A DNA stretch of 64,000 nucleotides from positions 548,051,065 through 548,115,064 of the forward strand of contig NC_077227.1 in NCBI RefSeq assembly GCF_027887165.1, in the 5' to 3' direction. Source of the stretch: Monodelphis domestica (Eukaryota; Chordata; Mammalia; Didelphimorphia; Didelphidae). A program made the position numbers and the translations under genes. Under the pieces are notes generated by a model. It saw only the letters and a program-made list of their open reading frames with translations. It ran no database searches and was not told the origin of the DNA. Positions 24,714 to 37,084 of the stretch are shown here, in pieces (positions within the stretch are counted from its first letter, which is position 1; each line of letters opens with the position of its first letter).

Positions 24714-27700
24714 TCAATTATACCACAGTGTATTAGTCTCTGTGTACAATGTTCTCCTGGTTCTGCTCCTCTCGCTCTGCATCACTTCCTGGAGGTTGTT
24801 CCAGTCTCCATGGAACTCCTCCACTTTATTATTCCTTTTAGCACAATAGTACTCCATCACCAACATATACCACAATTTGCTCAGCCATTCCCCAATTGAT
24901 AGGCATCCCCTCGTTTTCCAGTTTTTGGCCACCACAAAGAGCACAGCTATGAATACTTTTGTACAAGTCTTTTTGTCCATTATCTCTTTGGGGTACAGAC
25001 CCAGCAGTGCTATGGCTGGATCAAAGGGTAGATATTCTTTTGTTGCCTTTTGGGCATAGTTCCAAATTGCCCTCCAGAATGGTTGGATCAGTTCACAACT
25101 CCACCAGCAATGAATTAATAATGTCCCTACTTCGCCACATCTCCTCCATCATTCATTACTTTCCTTTGCTATCATGTTGGCCAATCTGCTTGGTGTGAGG
25201 TGATACCTCAGAGTTGTTTTTATTAGCATCTCTCTGATTATAAGAGATTTAGAACACTTCTTCATGTGCTTGTTAATAGTTTTGATTTCTTTATCTGAGA
25301 ACTGCCTATCCATGTCCCTTGCCCATTTATCAATTGGAGAATGGCTTGATTTTTTGTACAATTGATTTAGCTCTTTATAAATATGAGTAATTAAACCTTT
25401 GTCAGAGGTTTCTATGAAGATTTTTTCCCAGTTTGTTGTTTCCTTTCTGATTTTAGTTACATTGGTTTTGTTTGTACAATAGCTTTTTAATTTGATGTAG
25501 TCAAAATTATTTATTTTACATTTTGTGATTCTTTCTATGTCTTGCTTGGTTTTAAAGTCTTTCACCTCCCAAAGGTCTGACATGGATACTATTCTGTGTT
25601 TACCCAATTTACTTATGGTTTCCTTCTTTATGTTTAAGTCACTCACCCACTTTGAATTTATCTTGGTGTAGGGTGTGAGGTGTTGATCTATTCCTAGTCT
25701 CTCCCACACTGTCTTCCAATTTTCCCAGCAGTTTTTATCGAATAGTGTATTTTTGTCCCAAAAGCTGGGATCTTTGGGTTTATCGTATACTGTCTTGCTG
25801 AGGTCGCTTTCCCCCAATCTATTCCACTGATCTTCCTTTCTGTTTCTTAGCCAGTACCAAATTGTTTTGATGACTGCTGCTTTGTAATATAGTTTAAGGC
25901 CAGGGACTGCAAGGCCCCCATCATATGTGTTTTTTTTCATTATTTCCCGGGATATCCTTGATCTTTTGTTCTTCCAAATGAACTTTGTTATGGTTTTTTC
26001 TAAATCAGTGAAGAAGTATTTTGGTAGTTCAATGGGTATGGCACTAAATAGATAAATAAGTTTGGGTAGGATGGTCATTTTTATTATATTGGCTCGTCCT
26101 ATCCATGAGCAGTTAATGTTTTTCCAGTTGCTCAAGTCTAGTTTTAGTTGTGTGGAGAGTGTTTTGTAGTTGTGTTCATATAGTTCCTGTGTTTGTCTCG
26201 GGAGGTAGATTCCTAGGTATTTTATTTTGTCTAAGGTGATTTTGAATGGGATTTCTCTTTCTAGTTCTTGCTGCTGAGCTGTGTTGGAGATATATAGAAA
26301 AGCTGATGATTTATGTGGGTTTATTTTGTATCCTGCAACTTTGCTAAAGTTGCTGATTATTTCAATTAGCTTTTTGGTTGAATCTCTAGGATTCTTTAAG
26401 TAGACCATCATGTCATCTGCAAAGAGTGATAACTTGGTCTCCTCCTTGCCTATTTTGATGCCTTCAATTTCTTTTTCTTCTCTAATTGCTACTGCTAGTG
26501 TTTCTAGTACAATGTCAAATAGTAGAGGTGATAATGGGCATCCTTGTTTCACTCCTGATCTTTTTGGGAATGCGTCTAGTTTATCCCCATTGCAGATGAT
26601 ATTAGCTGATGGTTTTAGATATATACTGTTTATTATTTTTAGGAATGACCCTTCTATTCCTAGGCTTTCTAGTGTTTTTAATAGGAATGGGTGTTGTGTT
26701 TTATCAAATGCTTTTTCTGCGTCTATTGAGATAATCATGTGGTTCTTGTTGGTTTGCTTGTTGATGTGGTCAATTATGTGGATGGTTTTCCTAATGTTGA
26801 ACCAGCCCTGCATCCCTGGTATAAATCCTACTTGATCATGGTGAATGATCCTTCTGATCACTTGCTGGAGTCTTTTTGCTAGTATCCTATTTAAGATTTT
26901 TGCATCTATATTCATTAGGGAGATTGGTCTATAGTTTTCTTTCTCTGTTTTTGACCTGCCTGGTTTTGGAATCAGTACCATGTTTGTGTCGTAAAAGGAG
27001 TTTGGTAGAACTCCCTCTTTGCTTATTATGTCAAATAGTTTGTATAGTATTGGGATTAACTGTTCTCTGAATGTTTGATAGAATTCACTGGTGAATCCAT
27101 CAGGCCCTGGGGATTTTTTCTTAGGAAGTTCTTTGATGGCTTGTTGGATTTCATTTTCTGATATGGGATTATTTAAGAATTCTATTTCCTCTTCTGTTAG
27201 TCTAGGCAGTTTGTATTTTTGTATATATTCATCCATATCTTCTAAATTGGTGTATTTATTGCCATATAATTGGGCAAAGTAATTTCTAATGATTGCCTTA
27301 ATTTCCTCTTCATCGGAGGTGCTGTCCCCCTTTTCATCTTTGATGCTATTAATTTGCTTTTCTTCCTTCCTTTTTTTAATTAGATTGACCAGTACTTTGT
27401 CTATTTTGTTTGTTTTTTCAAAGTACCAACTTCTTGTCTTATTTATTAAATCAATAGTTCTATCACTTTTGATTTTATTAATTTCTCCCTTAATTTTTAG
27501 GATTTCTAGTTTGGTTTTCTGCTGGGGGGTTTTAATTTGATCGCTTTCGAGTTTTTTCATTTGCATTTCCAATTGATTGATCTCTGCTCTCCCTAGTTTG
27601 TTAATATAAGCATTCAGGGATATGAATTTACCTCTGATTACCACTTTGGCTGCATCCCAAAAGGTTTGAAAGGATGTCTCCCCATTGTCATTTTCCTCAA

Positions 27701-28517
27701 TGAAATTATTAATTGTTTCTATGATTTCTTCTTTAACTAAACGGTTTTGGAGTATCATATTGTTTAATTTCCAATTGGTTTTAGATTTGGTTTTCCATGT
27801 ACCATTACTAATCATTATTTTTATTGCCTTGTGATCTGAGAAGGCTGCATTCATTATTTCTGCTTTTCTGCATTTGTGTGCTATATTTCTGTGACCTAAT
27901 GTATGGTCAATTTTTGTGAATGTGCCATGTGGTGCTGAGAAGAAGGTGTATTGCTTTTTATTCCTATTTATTTTTCTCCCTATGTCTATTAATTATAGTT
28001 TTTCTAAGATTTCATTCACTTCTTTTACCTCTTTCTTATTTATTTTTTTATTTGATTTATCTAAATTTGATAATGGTTGGTTTAAGTCTCCCACTAATAT
28101 GGTTTTACTATCTATTTCTTCCTTCAATTCTCCTAGTTTCTCCATTAGAAATTTGGGTGCTATATTATTTGGTGCATACATGTTGATTAGTGATATTTCC
28201 TCATTATCTAAAGTCCCTTTTAACAAAATACAATTACCTTCCCTATCCCTTTTGATCAGGTCTATTTTTGCTTTGGCTTTATCAGATATCATGATTACCA
28301 CTCCTGCCTTCTTTCTGTCAGTTGAGGCCCAGAAGGTCTTACTCCATCCTTTAATTCTGACCTTTTGGGTGTCAACCCGCCTCATGTGTGTTTCTTGAAG
28401 ACAACATATGGTAGGCTTTTGGATTCTAATCCATTCTGCTATTCGTCTACGTTTTATGGGTGAGTTCATCCCATTCACGTTCAAAGTTATGATTGTCATT
28501 TGTGGACTCCCTGGCAT
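24714..28517 (-). pseudogene. ORF2: L1-A ORF2p (endonuclease-reverse transcriptase), two in-frame stops
   Basis: The frame runs from ATG 28517 (MPGSPQMTIITLNVNG) to a stop at 24714, 1267 codons (human about 1275). The endonuclease domain shows CCLQETHM, GVVIMISD, GDLNQPL, then KIDHTLGH and FSDHKA with the catalytic Asp and His. The reverse transcriptase shows [30 protein letters not shown] and FADD at 26423-26412 (residue 699). The cysteine-rich C terminus contains HCWWSCELIQPFW. A TAA replaces codon 175 (27995-27993), between endonuclease catalytic residues, and a TGA replaces the first Cys of E-C-W-R-G-C-G (25151-25149). The longest uninterrupted piece is 901 residues (27854-25149). Confidence 0.93.
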
Positions 28518-29046
28518 TTTGATAGCCTTCCCTAATTCTAACCTTTTCTTCTTCGGCTCTACCTTTTAGTCCAGTGATTTACTTTGAATCAGTCCCCCTT
28601 GTCCCCTCCCTTGATGTTTCCCTTTTTAGTCCCTCCCTTTTTGTTCCCTCTCCCTCCCCCCTCTCTTTCCCTCCCTTTTTGTTTTCCTCTCCCCCTCCCC
28701 CCCTTGATTTTCCCTTCTCCCTACCCTTGTTGTGTAAGATAGAATTCAAGATCCCAATGGATCTGGATGTTTTTCCCTCTCAGAGTTGATTTCCCTGAGA
28801 TTAAGGTTTAAGTAAAAAACCTTCTCTTCCTCTCTTTCTTATAGGAGTTTTCTTCCCCTCCCCTTCCCATGTGAATCTTTGTGTGAGAAAGATTATTCTA
28901 TTTGGTCTTTCTTTACCCCCTATTTATACATTACATTTTCCCCACATGTTAGTATACATAGATTGATAGAAATGTAGTCCTTATAGAAGAGAGTTTGAGT
29001 AAAAGAAGAAGATAACATTTTCCCCCTTTCCTTAATATTTACCTTT
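28518..29046 (-). other. L1-A ORF1-ORF2 spacer with G-rich purine tract
   Basis: A 529 bp spacer, much longer than the 63 bp of human L1. Plus coordinates 28600-28720 are CT-rich with long C runs, so the L1 RNA would carry GGGG-rich purine tracts with G-quadruplex potential. It contains no long frame. Confidence 0.7.
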
Positions 29047-30012
29047 TCAGGTATTCCTTGCTCTTTGTTTTTTGGTATCAAACTTTCCACAGAGCTCTGG
29101 TCTTTTCTTTGCAAAAAGTTGGAAATCTTCTATTTTGTTGAATGCCCATACTTTCCCTTGGAAGTATATAGTCAGTTTTGCTGGGTAGCTGATTCTTGGT
29201 TGAAGACCCAGCTCTCTTGCCTTTCTGAAGATCATGTTCCATGCCTTACGATCATTCAGAGTAGAACTTGCAAGGTCTTGTGTGACCCTGATTGGCATTC
29301 CTTTATATCTAAATTGTCTTTTTCTGGCTTCCTGTAGGATTTTTTCTTTTGTTTGAGAGCTTTGGAATTTGGCAATTACATTCCTGGGAGTTGTCTTTTG
29401 GGGGTTTAGTGTAGAAGGTGTTCTGTGAGCTCTGTCAGTGGCTGTATTGCCCCCTTGTTCTAGAATCTCTGGGCAATTTTCTTTGATTATATCTTGTATC
29501 ACGATGTCGAGTTTGGTGTTTATTTCTGGCTTTTCTGGAAGTCCAATTATTCTTAAATTATCTCTTCTCCCTCTATTTTCCAGATCTGTCACCTTGTCGG
29601 TGAGATATTTTATGTTCTCTTCTAATTTCTTGGTATTTTGGCTTTGCTTTATTAATTCTTGCTCTTTTATACGATCGTTGTCTTCCAGTTGCCTGATTCT
29701 GACCTTTAAAGCCTGGTTTTCCTTTTCAGTTTGGTCACACCGGTTTTGTAGATGTGTGAATTTCTTTTGCATTATTTCCCACTTTTCCTCCCAGAAGGCT
29801 TCCATCTTTTTGGTCATTTCTGATTCAAATTCTTCATGGGTTTGTGGAGAGTTTCCATTTCCTTTGGAAGGGTTTGGAGCATTTTCTTGTGTATTGTCTT
29901 TTATCTCCTCTGTATTTTGTATTTTTGCTCCATAGAATGTGTCCAAAGTCGCCCCTTTCTTCTTATTTTTCTTGGGATTTGGGGGCTTCTGTGCTTCTGT
30001 GGAGTTTGCCAT
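29047..30012 (-). CDS. ORF1: L1-A ORF1p, RNA-binding chaperone (intact)
   Basis: 321 residues from the ATG at 30012-30010 (MANSTEAQKPPNPKKNKKKG) to the stop at 29047. The frame stays open a further 55 codons upstream but without an ATG, and this ATG has G at -3 and +4, so I chose it. Order: a basic N terminus; a coiled coil of roughly residues 60-150 (KMEAFWEEKWEIMQKKF, then heptads); an RRM beginning near RRDNLRIIGLPE; and a C-terminal domain with RFRYKG-like and ITYPAKL-like elements (QFRYKGMPIRV, RISYPAKLTIYF). Human ORF1p is 338 residues. It trimerises and coats L1 RNA. Apart from the region before the ATG, the protein appears identical to that of L1-B. Confidence 0.93.
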   Translation of the reverse strand: MANSTEAQKPPNPKKNKKKGATLDTFYGAKIQNTEEIKDNTQENAPNPSKGNGNSPQTHEEFESEMTKKMEAFWEEKWEIMQKKFTHLQNRCDQTEKENQALKVRIRQLEDNDRIKEQELIKQSQNTKKLEENIKYLTDKVTDLENRGRRDNLRIIGLPEKPEINTKLDIVIQDIIKENCPEILEQGGNTATDRAHRTPSTLNPQKTTPRNVIAKFQSSQTKEKILQEARKRQFRYKGMPIRVTQDLASSTLNDRKAWNMIFRKARELGLQPRISYPAKLTIYFQGKVWAFNKIEDFQLFAKKRPELCGKFDTKKQRARNT

Positions 30013-30177
30013 CTCTGAATGGGGAGGATTAGCTTTTCTTATCTCTGTCTGGTGTTCAGAGGCTTTAGTCCTGGGCAGATTGTCGGTTCTATGAGCTTTC
30101 CCTGGGTTGAACTGAGTATGCCTTAAGGCAGTGACTTTCACTGGAACTGGAATGGAAGGGTCGGACCAGGGGGCCAC

Positions 30178-30682
30178 ACTCTCCCCCGGTTCTCTCTGTT
30201 TCCCTGCTGCTAAGGTGCCCCCTCGACTGGAATGGGTCGGGTTGCTTTCCGGAAGTTGCCTTCAGAATAGCTGGCGGTGAGGTTGTCTTGCCCGTCCTGA
30301 GGCTTGCTGTTGTTTCAGATGACCCTGCTCTCTGCCGGGGAAGGGGCCACGGCTTCCCGGAGGTCCAAGGGCAGTGACTTTCACTGGGACTCGGATGGAA
30401 GGATACGGCCAGGGGGTTACAATCTCGGCTCTAAGTTTCCCTCTGTAGCCTTGGACTCGGCGCTCCTACCCCTTAGGTCTGAGTGATCTCGGGTTCTGGC
30501 TTTTGAGGGGGGCCATACCTTTTGATCCAGGTCCCGGTCCAGGAGGAGGATTCCCAGGGTCTATGCTGTTGATCGTTTTGAATTTTGGTGCCCCAGGAGC
30601 ATATAGTTTGAGATCAGTAGGGAATGGTTTCTGGAGATCTGAACGTTAGCTTTCTCTAAGCCGCCATCTTGACCGGAAGTCC
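30178..30682 (-). promoter_or_regulatory. L1-A 5' UTR (promoter region)
   Basis: GC- and CpG-rich relative to the surroundings, as expected of an L1 internal promoter. The UTR continues to the ORF1 ATG at 30012. Two copies of the palindrome-like CAGTGAAAGTCACTG (plus coordinates 30129-30143 and 30372-30386) are exactly 243 bases apart, suggesting a duplicated module. The module between them differs from that of L1-B. Confidence 0.75.
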
Positions 30683-30699
30683 CTTATACTTATTTCAAT

Positions 30700-31350
30700 G
30701 CAAATTCAGAGAATATATCTTTTTAGTAGTCACATTATATGATTGACTCATATTAAGTATGTTGTCACCTAAAATTTTACATGATTTTACATTAGCTGAC
30801 AGTGATAAAGACTCTGATATTTAGTTCAATACTTTGTTTCTAGCCATTAGTTCTTAATATATATTTTACATGTGAAAAATATTTTTATAATTTTCAATTT
30901 ACAACTTCAGAAAAGCTTTTATTTGATTAACTTAATACGAGAGGTAGGATGGTGTAGCAGATAGACAGGTACAATCAAAACTAGAAAGACCTGAGTTTAA
31001 ATCCTGCCTAACTTAAGTGACCCCTGCGGGAGTCATTTAATCTCTCAATTCTCTAAACAGGGTCAAATTCTCAAATGAAAGTCAAGCCCAAATGAAATAT
31101 ATTGCCTTAAAGTTCCCTTTTTAATTTCTCAGATTAAAATATAAGTGGAAAATATTTTAAAAAATAAACATTCAAAGCATAACAACTAATGTTAATTTGT
31201 GGCTTTCTAAGTCAATATGCCCCACATCTCTCGACATTATAGAGAAAGTATCAACTTGTATTTGTAGGAGTTTCATCACCGGAGAATTCTCTATCACTAT
31301 ATTATAACAATAGTAGATTGTTAGTTCAAGCATTAAAAAAAAAAAAAAGT
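30700..31350. repeat. Intron sequence with a MIR fragment
   Basis: Bases 30940-31060 carry MIR-type text ('gaggtaggatggtgtagcag', 'cctgagtttaaatcctgcc'). The rest is AT-rich and unassigned. Confidence 0.45.
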
Positions 31351-31353
31351 TGG

Positions 31354-31570
31354 AGGGGGGGCAGCTGGGTGGCTCAGTGGATTGAGAGCCAGATCTAGAG
31401 ATGGGAGGTCCTTGGTTCAAATCTGACCTCAGACACTTCCCAGCTGTGTCACCTTGGGCAAGTCACTTAAGTTCCATTGCCTAGCCCCTACCACTCTTCT
31501 GCCTTGGAACCAATACACAGTATTGATTCTAAGATGGAAGGTAAGGGGTTAAATAAAACAAAACAAAAAA
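31354..31570 (+). mobile_element. Marsupial tRNA-derived SINE, best-preserved copy
   Basis: Head 'gcagctgggtggctcagtgg' carries an RNA polymerase III A-box, and 'ggttcaaatctgacctc' provides the B-box. A 3' region 'caatacacagtattgattc' leads to an A-rich tail 'aaataaaacaaaacaaaaaa'. The insertion lies next to an A14 run, so the target duplication is hard to delimit. Confidence 0.9.
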
Positions 31571-31589
31571 ACTTGGCATTGGCCAAATG

Positions 31590-32640
31590 AATGATGACTT
31601 CTAGCCTAACTACAAGGGCAAAACCATTGTTCTGTCTTGACTACCTTCCTATCTCTCTGATTAATTCTCCTCTGTCTGCTTTTCTGAATCATCTTCTTGC
31701 CCAAGTCTGCCAAGATTTTGTCCAAACCTTTTCTTCTATCCTATCTCATGGTGATCTCATTATCAACTTCCACAGTTTCAACTGTTACTAGAACTTCTTC
31801 AGGTCAACATTCTGATCCTCTAGTGGTGATGGGGCCAAAAATTTGTATCTCATCTTCATTCTCTAAAATTGATTGATAATAGGTATTCATTTTAGATGCA
31901 GGCACCACTATGTTCCTCACCCAATCAATGTCTATAATGTCGGTAGTTAGCATTGGGGTAAAGCTGAGATTCCTAATTAGTTATTGTGTTTTTAATCCAC
32001 TGGGAAATGCTCCTATTTTAAAATGAATCTGTAAACTCAGTGATTCAGGAGTTTCCTTCAATTATACAAATTGAAATTCATCCATGCCTGACCCAAATAT
32101 GCAACTCTTGTTCACCTTTCCCCAAATAGTAATTTAAGGAGTCTACTCAATGTGTTGGAGGCCTTCTCTGCTTTCTTTTGATTGAACAGTGTATTAGTAG
32201 ATAACTGTCATCCCTTGCTCTTGCCACATAACCAGCAGCTCATTTTCCCTTCTATCATGTAATTCCATGATGACAATATTCTCATAGTATAGTAGTCCCA
32301 GAAATAAACTCTTTTAGGAGAGGAAGAAGAAAAAAAACCACCAGGGAGGAAAAAAAGGAGAGACTACAGTATATAAGTTTATGTTTTATAATGAAGTGGA
32401 TCACATATATGTACTACATATATGCTATGTAAATGGAATCTTATTTGTGTTGCATTTAGTCTTATTGGCCTTTAAAAAGAAACTGTAGTAAGAGTGAAGA
32501 TGTTTCAGGGAATGAGAGGAATCTGAGGCAGTTTATATATTTTTTAAAATGTGTTTGTTTTTAATAGGAGATTCAAAAGGCTTATTTGGAACTTGATGAC
32601 TTTTGTACGTCATTCCAACTCCTGAATTTCTAATTCTGTG
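31590..32640. other. Intron sequence, mostly unassigned
   Basis: Bases 31600-31800 look like a decayed L2-type LINE coding fragment ('ctaactacaagggcaaaacc', 'gatctcattatcaacttcc'), with low certainty. Nothing else is recognised to 32640. Confidence 0.3.
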
Positions 32641-33830
32641 GCTACCATTCATTTGGCCCATAATATTATATGTCTACTATGTTCCAGGGATTATGTTAGG
32701 TCCTGAGAATATAAAAACAAAAAGGTCTTTGTGCTTGAGGAGTGTAATGTATGGGGATACAAATGAACCCAGATACGTCACTAAAAATGCAAAGTACATA
32801 AAATAGAGACAAAAGGAGTTAGTGGAGAGGAGCATTAGTAGATGAGAGTGGGGGTTTGAGATAAAGGAAGCCAGAGATTCTAAGAGGTGGAGGTGAGGAA
32901 GGGACAAATCTCAGAAATAGTACATACCTGTCCAAGGACAAAGGAGTGGGAGATGGAATGCTGTGTACAGGAGATGGCAATTAAGCTAGTTGGGCTAGAA
33001 CACAGAGTACACAGTGTGTGAGAAGGAATAATGTGTATTCCCCAGAAAGAGAGCTGGAAGCAAAAATGTGTGAAAGTCAGACATTGATTAATAATTAAGA
33101 TTTGTAGTAACTTACTGGAAATTAATTAATTATGGATTATAACAAGATTTCACTGAATAGTCCTCAGCATAAGCGTTTATAAGAACTGAACTTCCCTATT
33201 TTTCTGGGCTATTACCTAGACTCTAGCCCCAGATGGGAGGAGAAAGGTGACTCCCTAGTGTCATAAGACGTTCTTGCCTGGTCATAAGTTAGAAATTGTT
33301 TAACATCAGATTTTCCAGATTAATTTTCTATTTTCCCTATTGGCATGGAGCCTGGAGATCTCCTCTTCTGAATTAGACCATTTGTAAGCCCACCCTTACT
33401 CTGATATAGGCCATTTACTGTTTCAGTTTAGTTTTCATTATAAAACTATTTTTAGCTCCTCATAGAAATGGTTATCTTTTTACTGTATAAGAAAAGGCTA
33501 CTCTGGCTGCCAGAGGCATCCTCACTTCTGGGGAGTCTTTATCTCTTTTTATTGGCAACTGCTAGCCTTGTTAATAAATTGATTGTGCTTGGACTTCTGT
33601 GCCTCAGATCTAATGAGACAAATGTGAAAGGCTTTAAATGCCAAACTGAGGAGTTTGTATTTTATCATTGATGCAATTGGGAATGATTAGGATTTCTTGA
33701 GTGGGATAGATACATAGTCAGACCTATGCTTTTAGGAATGTCAATTTGATAGCTATGATGATGATGTATTGAAGTGAAGAGAGAGTGGAGACATAGAGGA
33801 AACCATTTAGTAGGCTACTTCAATTGTCTC
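32640..33830 (-). repeat. L2 3' region split by a solo LTR
   Basis: Antisense L2 ('tctactatgttccagggatt', 'ggaatgctgtgtacaggag', 'ggcaattaagctagttgg') runs to 33068. It resumes at 33621 with 'tgtgaaaggctttaaatgcc' and 'tgggatagatacatagtcag' after the LTR insertion. Confidence 0.65.
33069..33620 (+). mobile_element. Solo LTR with AATG duplication
   Basis: A 552 bp segment starts TGTGAAAG and ends GAGACA. It is flanked by AATG at 33065-33068 and 33621-33624. Removing it plus one AATG restores continuous L2 text on both sides. It contains 'cattataaaactattttt' as a TATA-like element and 'ttaataaattg' as a polyadenylation-like element in sense order. No internal region is present. Confidence 0.7.
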
Positions 33831-34194
33831 TTACCTTCTTCATAAGTTCCACATCTACAACTCCAATTCCTTATTGAATATTTCTTCCTGGATCTTGTTA
33901 GTACTTGAAACTCTACATTTTTATGGTCTGTTTTTTTTTTTTTAACATTCTTGAATTAACTTATTTCTATTCTAAGGCACCCATTGAGGTGCTAAGAAGT
34001 AGGAAGATTCACCATCACTGGAGGTACTCTTCTTTTCCCACTTTAAACTTTGCAACCAAGAAGCATACTTTTCCTTTTGTTGTCTCTCACAGCATATCTG
34101 AGAAGTCATCCAGGACTGCTGTGGGGAAAAAATACCTCTTCTCCCCAAATGGGGCACACATAGTGCTTGGTACATGTTTTTAAAAGTGTGCTCC

Positions 34195-34375
34195 CTCTCC
34201 CCTTAAAAAACAAAACAAAACCCATACCTATGAACAACTCTAAGACAGAAGGGCAAGTGTTAGGTAAATAGAGTTAAGTAACTTGCCCAGGGTCACACAG
34301 CTACAATATGTCTGAGGATGGACTTGAACTCAGGTCCTTCTGACACTCTATCCACTGTGCCATGTAGCTGCCTCT
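34195..34375 (-). mobile_element. Old marsupial SINE or MIR-related SINE
   Basis: Antisense order 'aaaacaaaacaaaaccc' tail, 'agtaacttgcccagggtc', 'ggacttgaactcaggtcc', 'tatccactgtgccatgtagc'. Confidence 0.65.
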
Positions 34376-34589
34376 CTCCCTGTTCCTTTCATCCCTACCT
34401 CTCACTATTAGAGTTATCTTTGATGAATTTAAATTTAATTTAATAAACATTTAGTACCTGCCACATGTAGAGGAGTACAGTGCCTAGGCCTCTCATACCT
34501 AATCAATACACTTGCCTTGAATTGTTTCATGTATCTCTATTTGCTTTGTTAGAGTTATAGCTCATATTCATTACATTATATCTAGGCTA

Positions 34590-35240
34590 TTTCCAAAAGT
34601 ATCTTTCAAATGATTTTCTGGCTCCAGTCACAAAGTCACTTTATGCAGCAGTGGCAGGTATACTTCCTACAGCACAGCTCTGCTCCCATCACACCCTCGC
34701 CCTAAATTGTTCAATGGCTCCTTCACTGCCTACAATGACAAAGTCCAAACTGCTCCCTACTGCATTCGAGACTTTTTGGTTCCAAACCTACTTTTTTAGT
34801 CCTACCTCTCACTATTCCCTACATACAAAACCACGTAGTCTATCCAAACTGAATATGTCTTGAATAATACTAGAGGAAATATGTAAAGTTCTTAATGTTT
34901 GTGAAATGCTTTATTTCAGTGCCTCATCTGAGACTGGCAACTATCTCTTGAGGAAAAACCTCCCATTTTCTGCTCCCTCTATCCACAGAAATCCTAAGTA
35001 TAACCTTAAAGCTCAGTTACAAAACTTTGCCCTTGATAAAGACCTATTCAAATGCTTCACTTGAAGTGATTTCCTTCTCTTCTGAATTACTGGAATACTC
35101 TTGTTAATACCATTCATAGGGTATAACTCCAAAAACCTTAACTGGCATTCGAGGTCCTTTCTACCCTTATTTTCCATTCTTTTTTTAGGCAATCCTTTCA
35201 CATCGAGCAAACATGCTTTGTACATTCCCCCTTAACTACT
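34590..35240 (+). repeat. L2 3' region, sense
   Basis: 'gctccttcactgcctacaatg', 'aagtccaaactgctccctac', 'cttaaagctcagttacaaaac' and 'ttccccctta' follow L2 sense order. Bases 35241-36090 are unassigned. Confidence 0.55.
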
Positions 35241-36108
35241 ATTTTAATTTCATACTCTTTTATAATTATTTTCCTCAGTCTTCAATGATAACCTTTTTTT
35301 CTGAATTTTTATAGCCTTTAAATGAATTTTAGTCACTTGGTATATCCTACAAAATTTTTAAGTTGTCTTTTTAAAATCTGTTTATACATCATATATGCCA
35401 GACTATAAGCACTTTCAGATACTTTCATATATTTCTAGGGCTTAGAAATAGGAAATAATCAATACCATGTTTGTTGATGACAAAATACTGAATTAAAATT
35501 ACATTTGAAAAGTGAGATCTTTCTAATTAGTATGATCCCATGATATATATCCCATTTTTTAAAAGCCTTTTGAATAGCAAGAAAGTCATCTAAGGAATGA
35601 AGGGGAGCAAATGGCATCCCTAACCTTGAAAAGAGAAAGGATGAATGCTCCTAGAAAAGCAGCAGAAAGGAGGTAATTTTGAATTCAGTAAATATTATTA
35701 GAATTCTGTTTCTTATGCCAGAAAAACTAGGAAAGGATCAGGAGATAAACCTGGTGTGGTGAGTTCAATGGAATAGAAATCCCCCTGACCAGATGCTGTG
35801 GATGACCTGAAATAGGTGCAATGAAATTGGACCATTTGGGAGGAAAGGGGAAAAGATGAAAAGTTTAGGGTCTGGCCTAAACTAGCCTCTGATTTTGAGA
35901 ATTCAGGAAGATTTCCCTGAATTAACTCTTTAGAAACCCAAAAAGAATGAGTATTCAACCCCACTGGGATTGATCTGGGATAGGGCTTTCAACCCTACTC
36001 TCCTCCATTCTTGTTATACAAACTTCAGATTTCAGAGCTTTGTGGCTTTTTTTTTTTAATATTTGTAGCTAATTTTTATTTCAGTAGGAGTTGAAAACTC
36101 AATTAAAT

Positions 36109-36994
36109 AGAAGGGAAGCAACAAATTGGGAAACAATCTTCATAGAAAAAACCTCTGACAAAGGTCTAATTACCCAATTTTATAAAGAAGTAAACCAATT
36201 GTACAAAAATTCAAGCCATTCTCCAATTGATAAATGGGCAAGAGACATGAATAGGCAATTTTCAAAGAAATCAAAACTATTAACAAGCACATGAAAAAGT
36301 GCTCTAAATCTCTTATAATCAGAGAAATGTAAATCAAAACAACTCTGAGGTATCAGCTCACACCTAGTAGATTGGCTAACATGACAGCAACGGAAAGTAA
36401 TGAATGCTGGTGTGGATGTGGTAAAGTCAGGACATTAATTCATTGCTGGTGGAGTTGTGAACTGATCCAACCATTCTGGAGGGCAATTTGGAACTATGCC
36501 CAAAGGGCGATAAAAGACTGTCTGCCCTTTGATCCAGCCATAGCACTGCTGGGTTTGTACCCCAAAGAGATAATAAGGAAAAAGACTTGTACAAGAATAT
36601 TCATAGCCATGCTCTTTGTGGTGGCAAAAAAATTGTAAAATGAGGGGCTGCCCTTCAATTGGGGAATGGCTGAACAAATTGTGGTATATGATGGTGATGT
36701 AATACTATTGTGCTCAAAGGAATAATAAAGTGGAGGAATGCCATGGGAACTGGAATGACCTCCAGGAATTGATGCAGAGTGAGAGGAGCAGAACCAGGAG
36801 AACTCTAAATTAACATCTTAATGCAAACACCAACAACATGGAAATAGGTTTTGATCAAGGACACATGTAATACCCTTTAAAATTGCGCTACAGGAAGGGT
36901 GAGGGGAGGGGAGGGAGGGAAATAATATGATTCTTGTAGCCAAGGAATAATGTTCTAAATTGACTAAATAAATTAATTCAAATTAAAAAAAAAA
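36109..36994 (+). mobile_element. 5'-truncated L1 insertion with target duplication
   Basis: An 886 bp insertion flanked by gaaaactcaattaaat (36093-36108) and gaaaactcagttaaat (36995-37010), 16 bp with one difference. It covers the end of ORF2 ('gaagcaacaaattgggaaac' to 'gagaggagcagaaccaggag') and a short 3' UTR. It ends in an A-rich tail. The ORF2 end carries frame breaks, and its HCWWSCELIQPFWRAIWNY block is still readable. The 3' UTR differs from that of L1-A and L1-B. Confidence 0.9.
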
Positions 36995-37084
36995 GAAAAC
37001 TCAGTTAAATTTAAAATACTAACCTAGGAACTATTTAGCTTAAACAAAGACTATTTTATTTAAGTTATTTTTTAAGTCATGGAA

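Larger units (their letters stand above)
24362..30682 (-). mobile_element. L1-A: young full-length L1 retrotransposon
   Basis: A 6321 bp element flanked by a perfect 15 bp target duplication (cttatacttatttca at 24347-24361 and 30683-30697). On the minus strand it starts GGACTTCCGGTC, as L1-B does. It has a GC-rich 5' UTR, an intact ORF1, a spacer of about 530 bp, an ORF2 reading frame of 1267 codons and a 3' UTR. It ends with AATAAA (24387-24382) and an A-rich tail. ORF2 has no frameshift and only two in-frame stops (27995-27993 TAA and 25151-25149 TGA). It lies in the same orientation as TRAPPC12, so its poly(A) signal is in sense within the host intron. Confidence 0.95.

Noticed and set aside
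26410..26835. 141-residue plus-strand frame, with its mirror at 50627-51052
   Set aside because: It is the antisense of the L1 ORF2 reverse transcriptase and appears identically in both L1 copies because the parent sequence does.
29438..29935. 165-residue plus-strand frame, with its mirror at 47527-48024
   Set aside because: Antisense shadow of L1 ORF1.
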